Assembly (NCBI GenBank): GCA_001599755.1
Contig: BCHX01000003.1
Location: 3,445,289-3,509,288 of the forward strand
DNA: 64,000 bases
Reading direction: 5' to 3'
DNA from: Gliomastix tumulicola
Lineage: Eukaryota; Ascomycota; Sordariomycetes; Hypocreales; Bionectriaceae
Positions 56,743 through 64,000 of this stretch are shown in pieces (the first letter of the stretch is position 1; every line of letters starts with the position of its first letter). The position numbers were made by a program, and so were the translations under genes. The notes beneath the pieces were generated by a model. That model made no database searches, was not told where the DNA came from, and saw only the letters and a list, made by a program, of their open reading frames with translations.

Positions 56743-58869
56743 ATGGAGGCATCGTCCGCCCGAGCCGCGGCCCGCGACCGCTGGGACCTCGGCGGCCGCC
56801 CGCCCTCGCAGCTCCATCGCTACATCCAGACCGCCTGCAGCCCCGAGAACTACGAGCCCAACCTGGCGCTGAGCCTCGAGATCACGGACCTGATCAACAG
56901 CAAGAAGGGCACGGCCCCGCGCGAGGCCGCCACCGCCATCGTCGGCTACATCAACCACCGCAACCCCAACGTCGCCCTGCTGGCGCTGCACCTGCTCGAC
57001 ATCTGCGTCAAGAACTGCGGCTACCCGTTCCACCTCCAGATCAGCACCAAGGACTTCCTCAACGAGCTCGTCCGCCGCTTCCCCGAGCGCCCGCCCATCC
57101 GGCCCACCAGGGTCCAGGCCAAGATCCTCGAGGCCATCGAGGAGTGGCGCGTCACGATATGCGACACGAGCCGCTACAAGGAAGACCTGGGCTTCATCCG
57201 GGACATGCACCGCCTGCTGAGTTATAAGGGCTACTCGTTTCCCGAGGTGCGCAGGGAGGACGCTGCTGTGCTCAACCCCAGCGATGTAAGTTATGTACTG
57301 GCAGCCTGCTAAGGCCCGGAATCTGCTGACACATGCTGTTCCGCTTAGAACCTCAAGTCGCCCGAAGAGATGGAGGAGGAGGAGAAGGAGGCGCAATCCG
57401 CCAAGCTCCAGGAGCTCATCCGCCGCGGCACCCCGCACGACCTACAAGAGGCCAACAGACTGATGAAGGTCATGGCCGGCTTCGACACACGATCCAAGAC
57501 CGACTACCGCGCAAAGGCGGCCGAGGAGATCGGCAAGATCCAGGCCAAGGCCCGGCTGCTCGAGGAGCGGCTCGAGGCCTTCCAGCCCGGCGACAAGATG
57601 CAGGAGGGCGACGTCTTCAGCGAGCTCGCCAGCGCGCTGCAGAACGCCCAGCCAAAGATCCAGAAGATGTGCGAGGAGGAGTCGGACGACCACGCCGCCG
57701 TCGCCAAGCTGTTCGAGATCAACGACAGCATCCACCGCACCGTCGAGCGGTACAAGCTCATGAAGAGCGGCGACATGGAGGGGGCGGCCAAGGTTGCTGC
57801 TGGCGGTCCTGCGCCTTCGCAGACGGCCACGGTGACGTCGAATGCGGCTGGCGAGCTGTCACTGATCGACTTTGACCCCGAACCTTCAGCAGCCAATGGC
57901 AGCGGGCAGGCCGCAGGGTCGAGCCAGGCGGGTGGTCTCGAAAACGACCTCCTGGGGCTGGATATCGGAGGCGACTCAAACAGCAGTTTCGGGCAGGGAG
58001 GCGGCATCGCACTCGGCTTCGGCGCAAATCAAAGTGAGTCCATCCATCCCCATACACAGCCTTCGTAACCCCTAGCATGTACTAACCTTTTCATCAGACA
58101 TCCCCGGCCCGGCCCTACTATCCTCCCTGACAGAAAACAGCACCGCCAAAACCTCCAGCCCAACACCCTCCAACTCCCACTTCCCCTCCTCCTTCGGCTC
58201 CGCCCCGGGCTCCCAGTCCATCACCCCGCAACCGCAGTCCCAAACACCCTTATCACAATCCGCCTTCGCGCCGCCCCCGCCGTCCACGACGGCAGCATCA
58301 TCCAGCAGCGACCCGTTCGCCCTCCTCGGCATGTCGAAGCCGACGATCCCCAGCCAGCCACAGCCGCCCGCACCGACGGTATCCAACGACGACGACGAGT
58401 GGAACTTCTCCTCAGCACTGCCCGAGGACCCGAGCAAGCCCAGGCAGCACAAGGCCACCGTCAGCTCCTCCAGCGTGCGCATCGACTTCGTCGCCACTCG
58501 TGTCCCTGGGTCCAACGGCCTGGGTCTCGTCTTTGCCTTCTCCAATGCGACGCCCCAGCCCGTCAGCGAGCTGCATTTCCAGCTCGCCGTCACAAAGGTA
58601 CTTAATATCCCTCCAAGCAATCCAGCATTTCTAGAATCGATGAGCTAACTCTTTACCAACAGGGCTACGAACTCCAACTCAAACCCCAGACCGGCCGTAG
58701 CCTGTCCCCCAACCAGTCCGGGGGTGTCACGCAGGAGGTCCAGGTCTACCACGCCGGCAACAGGGCCCTCAAGGTCGACAGCGTCAAACTCAGGTGGCGC
58801 GTGTCCTACAAGGTCGGCGCCGAGGCCAAGACGGAGATGGGCGAGATCCCCGAATTCGCCATCGCCTAA
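56743..58869 (+). CDS. GGA: GGA-type ADP-ribosylation factor-binding clathrin adaptor
   Basis: Four exons: 56743-57285, 57349-58033, 58098-58597, 58663-58869; introns of 63, 64 and 65 nt; 644 residues. Residues about 20-160 form a VHS domain (LHRYIQTACSPENYEPNLAL, LLALHLLDICVKNCGYPFH, KDFLNELVRRFP). About 190-300 form the GAT domain (LQELIRRGTPHDLQEANRLM, CEEESDDHAAVAKLFEIND) that binds Arf-GTP and ubiquitin. A long Ser/Pro/Gln-rich hinge contains a DPFALLG stretch likely to bind clathrin or accessory proteins. The last ~130 residues (SVRIDFVATRVPGSNGLGLV, FSNATPQPVSELHFQLAV) are a gamma-adaptin ear. GGAs sort cargo at the trans-Golgi towards endosomes. All domains are complete, and introns are ordinary with CTGAC/CTAAC branches. 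Confidence 0.96.
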
Positions 58870-59725
58870 ACCTGCTAGGACATGCACAAGGGGGGGGGGG
58901 ACAGGAGAAAGGGAGTAAAAAAAAAAGCAGAGGGAAGGGCGGACAGGGAAGGCCTGTGCCACGTCGTTTGGTTATTATATACATCAGTTCCATGCCACCT
59001 ACTAGTAGCTATGGCTTTCTTATGCTGAAGCAGGACCATCTAGTCCAACTCATCAACACTATGCTCAACTGTTCATACCTACCGTCGTTAGCATCCAAGT
59101 CTGCAAGATGAGGCACCTCGACATCCCGAACCTCTTAAAACTCGGTGCATTCATTACAGTGCTTTATTGAGAATTGTCCGGCGTAATTCCCTATAGAATT
59201 CCCAATCCTTGTGACCCAGCTTGTGACCCAGCTATAAGTGAGCATCCTCCCCATCCTCTCTGTGTACAAGTCTCACAAAGACGCCTGCTCGCTTCCTTCT
59301 GAACGCCAATACCGAAAATCCAGACCGAACCCTGAACCGCCATTTTCCGCACAAATATCAAACAGATGCTCCGCCCCGCTCAATGCGTCATCCTCCATGG
59401 CTCTCGGATATCCCCTTGTATCAATAGAGCCGGTATAGGCCGCGATTTATCTTCCCCAATTCGAGGCGTCAAGCTGGGCTTGATCGCTGTTGCAAAACAG
59501 AAACCAGAATAGCGATGGCATGTGAAGCGCCATGCATTATTTCAACACGGGCGGGAAATGTCCCCAGGCCCTCATATCAAGCAGAGCCAGCAAATCAACC
59601 CGTGGTGTATCGTCTGGTCCAAGAAATCCTCCGGTGACTTCATAGCGAGACATAGCCGCCACCCATTGTTGGCTTCACGTGGTTGAGGGCGTGCTGAACA
59701 TTCAAGTCGGCAAGCTTCGTCGGCC
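58870..59725. other. Convergent intergenic region
   Basis: 856 bp between GGA and HPC2 stops. It contains a G-run at about 58890 and a short tandem duplication CTTGTGACCCAG at 59210-59233. No gene seen. Confidence 0.6.
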
Positions 59726-61758
59726 CTAAGTGCCGAGTTCCTTGACGGCAAACGAGGGCGTGGTCGGCTGCAGCACATTGCTCGAAGAGTTGGACTTTTC
59801 AAGCTGGCTCAGGCTCTCGCGCTCGGCCTTCTCCTTGTCACGCTGCGCTTTTTCAGATTTCGTGATCCGAGGCTTCCTTGTGAGAGAGCCGCCACGAGAT
59901 CCTGGGCCGCCTCCGCGTCCAGACGAAGCACCACCACGAGTCGATGCACCCCTTCCACCGCGACTGCCTCTACCGCCACCGCCGCGACCACGCTTGGGGG
60001 GACCATCCTGACTACAAGATTGTTAGTCTTTGCAATAATATCGGAGAGAAGGAGGAGAACATACCCTGCGGGAGGTTCTTCGACTTCAGGCACGAGAGGG
60101 CCCGAGTAAACGAAGAAACCGTCGCGGCTTGCTGCTGCCTGTGCCTCCCAAAGCATTTCCGAATCGTCGACGAAGTCATCATCGACATCGTAATCATCCT
60201 CCTTGAATTTACGCTTCTTCTTGGGCTTAGCCAGAGCTTCAGCACCGCTTGTGCCACCATTGTCAGCGTTGCTGCCCTCATTGTCTGAGACGTCGTCTGA
60301 CATCTCATCGCCGGATTCTCGTCCTGACTCAATCTTTTCGAGCGAGGCTGTCGCTGCCGCAATTCGAGCCTTTCGGTCTCGATCGGCTGCAAGACGGGGG
60401 TGCAGTGCGTCCCATCCATAGCGGTCCTCAGCAAGGCGCATGAAGTTGACATATTTGTTAGTCTCTCCAGACTTGATAGGAATGGTGAGAACAATAGTCG
60501 GAGTCTGAGCCTCCTCGCCCGGTTTTGCTCTGCCAAAGTCGAGGATCGATCGGCCCTCACCCTCTTGAGTTAGGTCGTCAAGATTGTCGGTCTTAGGAGT
60601 GGATGCGCCAGTCTGAGGCTTTTGCTTCGGTGACACTTTCCTCACCGGCCCATTAGCAATGGTAGTGAAGTTAGACTCCTTGGGAATGGGCCGCGGGACA
60701 GGCGGCGGTGCAGGTGGCTGCTCCTTGGGCTCCTGTGCGGCAGGGCGAGATGATGGGGGAGGCTGAGCAGCCGGCTTGGGTGCCTGCAAGGGCTGAGAAG
60801 GCGACACCGGGGGAGGCACCTCATGGGGTTGGAACCGTGGCTGTGAAGAAGATGTTGCCTGGTGGTAGGTGCTATGAGAGTTGCTTGGCGACCGCATTGA
60901 GGACGGGGCGGGGTCGATGATGCTAGCAATCGAGGGTGAGCGATTGACAGCTTGACTCGGTGCCCGGGGAGAGCCGGAGTTGGAGTAAGGCGTGTTTGCC
61001 ACCACTGTCTCCCGGACAGGATCGTATTTTCCGTCTCGAATAGGATCGTAGCTCTGTCCGACCGTACGTACAGGCACATTGCTGGTGCTTTGAGGTCTCA
61101 CAGGAGGCTCGGCGTTCAGTATGCTCTGCAGAGGGAACGCCTCACGCGAAGGACCCTTGGGCGAGTAGTGGTGCTCGAGCGGTGGAGCGTGGGTTTGATG
61201 TTGACCTGCTGGTATGGTGGGCCTGTTCTGCGGCGATGATTGCGAAGACGGGGGCCCTGGTGTGCCGATGGCAAACATCTTGGAGCTAGGACCTGTCGAC
61301 TCTGGCCCATTCTCCAACCCGGCGGGTGCGATCTTTCTCTTTCTCGGCTGGGCTGGCACATTCGGGTCGCGAGGCTTTCTAGGTTTGCGAACTTTGGTGT
61401 GCTCAGACGCGGACGTTTGCCCTGACTGGTTGTCGCCTGCCTCTGCAGGTTTCTTATTTGACCCGGCACCAGGCTTGCGGCCAGGCTTCTTCCTGGGAAT
61501 GCCCGCGGCGGTTAACTGCACCCACTCGCCCTCATAGTATCCGAAGCGCCTGCTCTGGCCTCCGGCGGTCGTCGAGGTTTCGTATTGGCGAGAAGGATCG
61601 TGGGGGAGTCGCGGGTCGTTATTGGGCGTAATCTGGTTCGGATTCATGTTAGGCGCGGCGTGAGGTCGACGCGAAGGTGAGCCGGGCCCCGACAATGAGC
61701 CTGATGGGGGAGATGAAAGCTCGCCAGCAGATGATTCGTAGTGCATAGACGTGTCCAT
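59726..61758 (-). CDS. HPC2: Hpc2/ubinuclein-type HIR histone chaperone subunit
   Basis: Two exons on the minus strand: 61758-60065 and 60011-59726, 53-nt intron (GTATGT, GACTAAC branch, TGTAG); 659 residues. An AT-hook-like KKPGRKPG lies at about 90-98. The middle is Pro/Ser/Gln-rich and disordered. The conserved HUN/HRD domain is near 515-555 (DYDVDDDFVDDSE, then SRDGFFVYSGPLVPE), which in Hpc2 and ubinuclein binds histone H3.3/H4. After the intron the tail is Gly/Arg-rich (RGRGGGGRGSRGGRG), then a basic helix (KSEKAQRDKEKAERE). The HIR complex loads histones outside S phase and represses histone genes. Two acceptors 4 nt apart exist; I chose TGTAG because it gives the RGG tail. Confidence 0.93.
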
Positions 61759-64000
61759 AATACGTCTAGCAGTGTCCCGACGTCACTGCGGCTATGTGTT
61801 CCTCCCCAAGCTTCCGCTGTGTAAAAGTCGCCCCGAGTCCAAACGGCAATGATCAATACGACATCGAACGTCTATTGCAGCTTCGGGCGGCGATTCAATA
61901 ACGCAGCCCTCGATAGGTGTGCGTTTCGAGGTTGGAATTAGCCGAAGGAGTAGGTAGAAAATCGAGGTGCAAAGAGTCGAAAAGAGCAGAAAAGAAGTCG
62001 CGCTTCGAGGCAGCCAACCAGAAAAGTAAAACAGGAAAACTGAAGAGAAGAAAAGGGCGAACGAATGACAGGCAAGTTGTGGGAGGATCAATCAATCAAC
62101 GACTCTATCTCAACACGGTGCGGGAGTGGTGAGATGCAGCATCAGTGGATGTGCAAGTGGGTGTGGGTGTGACGTGATGTGACTGGCTGGATCGGGTGGG
62201 CGGTGGGTCTTCGCTGGGAATTGCGAATAGCCTCACGACCTTCGAGTTCGGTCAGTTCGACGCCCAGTGATCAGAGAGGATGCACGGTTTCGAGGTCGAA
62301 AAAACACCCGCGTCGTGGGCGTGCGGTCGCTCTGAGACCGGCAAAATATGGTCGAGTAAGAGCTGCACAAAATGATGCGGCTGAAGAGATGCCGCAGTCG
62401 CAAAAGTCTATTAGTTTGATGGAAGTTGCGAATGATGGTGGTGAAAAATGCGCGTTTTGGTGATGTAGAAAGGTGGAAAGAAGGGAAGTTTGCACGAAGG
62501 TGGGCGGGCGGGAAGGTCGAGGGAAAATGAGATGGGGATGGCTACACTTTTTCTGAAAAATACGCCGGGCAACTACGAACAACAACTCATTTCTTATTTT
62601 CCAGGCTGCGGGAAAAGAGCCAGGAAAAAACGGGGCGGGCATCAGGTCGAGAGGAAGAAGGAACGAACGGGGGAGGAAGGGAAGGGCAGGAGAGGGCAGG
62701 AGAGGGCAGGAAAGGGCAGGAAAGGGCAGGAAAGGGTGGAAAGGGGGCGGCAGGTTGCTCAGAGCGCACGAGTGCACGAGTGACAGAGTCAGAACACACC
62801 CAGAGTCATGGGATGCGATGGCCAACGCCAGCCAAGCAAGGGACAGGATGGGGAAGGGAAGGTCTGGTAAGGCAAGACAGGGAAGACAAAAGCCATAATC
62901 AGCCACGACCCGGGATACATGCCATGGATCGAGTACTTCATCTTGATCGAAGCAAAGCCCACTACGGGCAATGCTACGTTATCATTGGAACCGCAAGGAA
63001 AACACCAGCGACCTAACCGGCCGGGGTAATACAGAGAGCCCCTCATGCATCAGGGGTCAAGTGCCATCCATGTATGATGTATCCGCACCTAGATCTGGTA
63101 CCGGCCAGCACTAACAGAGGCGCGACGAGACCTCGCTACAAGGGTTACAGGGCCATGCGCAGGTGCAGCTGATGCGTGATACGGCACACACACACGTCCT
63201 CCAATCGGGCTTAGCGTCAGCACTTCAGCCCGTTGGTGTCGCTAGCGATGTGAGATGTCTCTCTTTGCTTTTTGGAGAGTGGAGATGAGTCAGGTCGGAG
63301 GGCCGTCGGCAGATGCTCACTCATCAACGCCCAGCACTGCCCACAGAACGAGGCGGGCAGGAGAGGCAGGATGGCCCGGATGTGTACACGCCTCACTGTG
63401 CGACACCCCAAATGTATTTCTTTCCGAGCCGCGGCCAGTCGCTCACGCCGCACGGGTCCTCGTGCCAATTGCAGCAAGGGGGAGCAAGTGATGTGTCGGG
63501 CCTTGCATGCAGGGAAGCGACGCCAAGCCCGGTACAGGCGTGTTGTGTTTTTTTGGGCTTCCTTCTCCACACCAACTCCGACAGGGGTTAGAGTTGGAAA
63601 TTCCTAATTGCCGCTTTAACTGGCTCCCGGAGCGCGGCAACGCGGCTAAGGTTTCAATCTGACCCCACCTCCGTCCATCTAGACGCGATAATTATGTAAG
63701 CTTTCTCGGTGGGGCTGTCATGAGATCCTCGAGCTTAATTTTGACCGGAGAAACCGTCCACTGACTTGAATTAAGTAGGAGCAGCAGTCGAGTCTTTTGC
63801 ACAGCCATCTGCACGGGAACAAAATGTGGGATGTATTCTTTCGGATTACGGAACTTCAGATGCGCCTTCCTTCCGACTGTCGCCTCACTCGGCCTGACCG
63901 CTCTTTTTCACGTCCGTTGTTGACAAGTGTCAAGTGTCGTGCCGATCGTCACGAGCCTCGACTAGTAGTTAGACCCTCCACTCGAGATCGAATTTATATT
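61759..64000. other. Intergenic region upstream of HPC2 to the window edge
   Basis: About 2.2 kb without a recognisable gene. Open frames are low-complexity or short. It contains a minisatellite at 62684-62741. A gene beyond the window edge may use part of it as a flank. Confidence 0.55.
62684..62741. repeat. Minisatellite with 10-bp G/A-rich unit
   Basis: Five to six near-identical units of GGGCAGGARA in tandem (the fifth position after CAGG varies G/A), flanked by further purine-rich DNA. One strand is almost all purine. Confidence 0.9.

Noticed and set aside
62271..62906. 211-codon minus-strand frame rich in Pro/Leu/Phe
   Set aside because: Composition comes from the purine minisatellite read in antisense; no domain.
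1..64000. CRISPR arrays, transposons, viral genes or a secondary-metabolite cluster
   Set aside because: No spaced repeats, transposase, integrase, reverse transcriptase, terminal repeats, synthase or defence gene was seen.

Overview
The window is nuclear chromosomal DNA from a filamentous ascomycete (Pezizomycotina, most likely a Sordariomycete). The evidence is many short introns (mostly 53-130 nt) with GT..AG ends and CTAAC/CTGAC/CTAAT branch points 10-25 nt before the acceptor, strong G/C preference at third codon positions, no operons, and a gene set made of fungal orthologues (metacaspase with Q/G/Y-rich prodomain, Pom152, Vps74, Utp22, Hpc2, GGA, SRPK-like kinase). I cannot name the genus. 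No mobile element, CRISPR array, rRNA or tRNA gene was recognised.

Layout: 0.1-2.4 kb, a single-pass Ser/Thr/Pro-rich membrane protein with a 17-Gln tail (-). 4.9-6.8 kb, a conserved fungal protein of unknown function (+). 6.8-11.9 kb, a 5.2-kb stretch without a recognisable gene. 12.0-14.0 kb, a seven-exon metacaspase (+). 14.6-18.8 kb, a pericentrin/Pcp1-type spindle pole body coiled-coil protein (-). 19.4-21.3 kb, an FBXO21-like F-box protein (+). 21.6-23.5 kb, a UCH-family deubiquitinase (-). 24.8-26.4 kb, an SRPK-like kinase gene broken by an in-frame TAG (+). 27.3-28.6 kb, Vps74/GOLPH3 (+). 29.6-31.7 kb, Rrp14/SURF6 (-). 32.3-33.3 kb, a PDAP1/PP28 phosphoprotein (-). 34.6-36.1 kb, a conserved unknown (-). 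36.6-38.3 kb, succinyl-CoA:3-ketoacid CoA-transferase (-). 39.6-43.0 kb, Utp22/Nrap (+). 43.4-47.3 kb, nucleoporin Pom152 (-). 48.1-49.3 kb, a SET-domain protein (-). 49.7-50.7 kb, a two-TM membrane protein (-). 51.3-54.5 kb, mitochondrial IF-2 (+). 54.8-56.1 kb, Tsr3 (-). 56.7-58.9 kb, a GGA clathrin adaptor (+). 59.7-61.8 kb, the HIR-complex subunit Hpc2 (-). 61.8-64.0 kb, no gene recognised.

No metabolic cluster or defence island is evident; these are dispersed housekeeping genes. Loose themes are ribosome biogenesis (Rrp14, Utp22, Tsr3), trans-Golgi trafficking (Vps74, GGA), nuclear envelope and spindle pole (Pom152, Pcp1-like), ubiquitin (FBXO21-like, UCH) and mitochondrion (SCOT, mIF-2). 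Several genes are divergent pairs with short shared upstream regions.

The items most worth checking are the lone internal stop in the SRPK-like kinase, the segment of the Rrp14 gene whose real frame must be reached by two frame-shifting introns (or an indel), the 477-nt metacaspase intron, introns that are open and in frame (mIF-2, Pom152, metacaspase), the two-frame 3' end of HPC2, and the 5.2-kb gene-free stretch. I do not see convincing evidence for a wholly new biological system. All splice sites were read by eye and are predictions.
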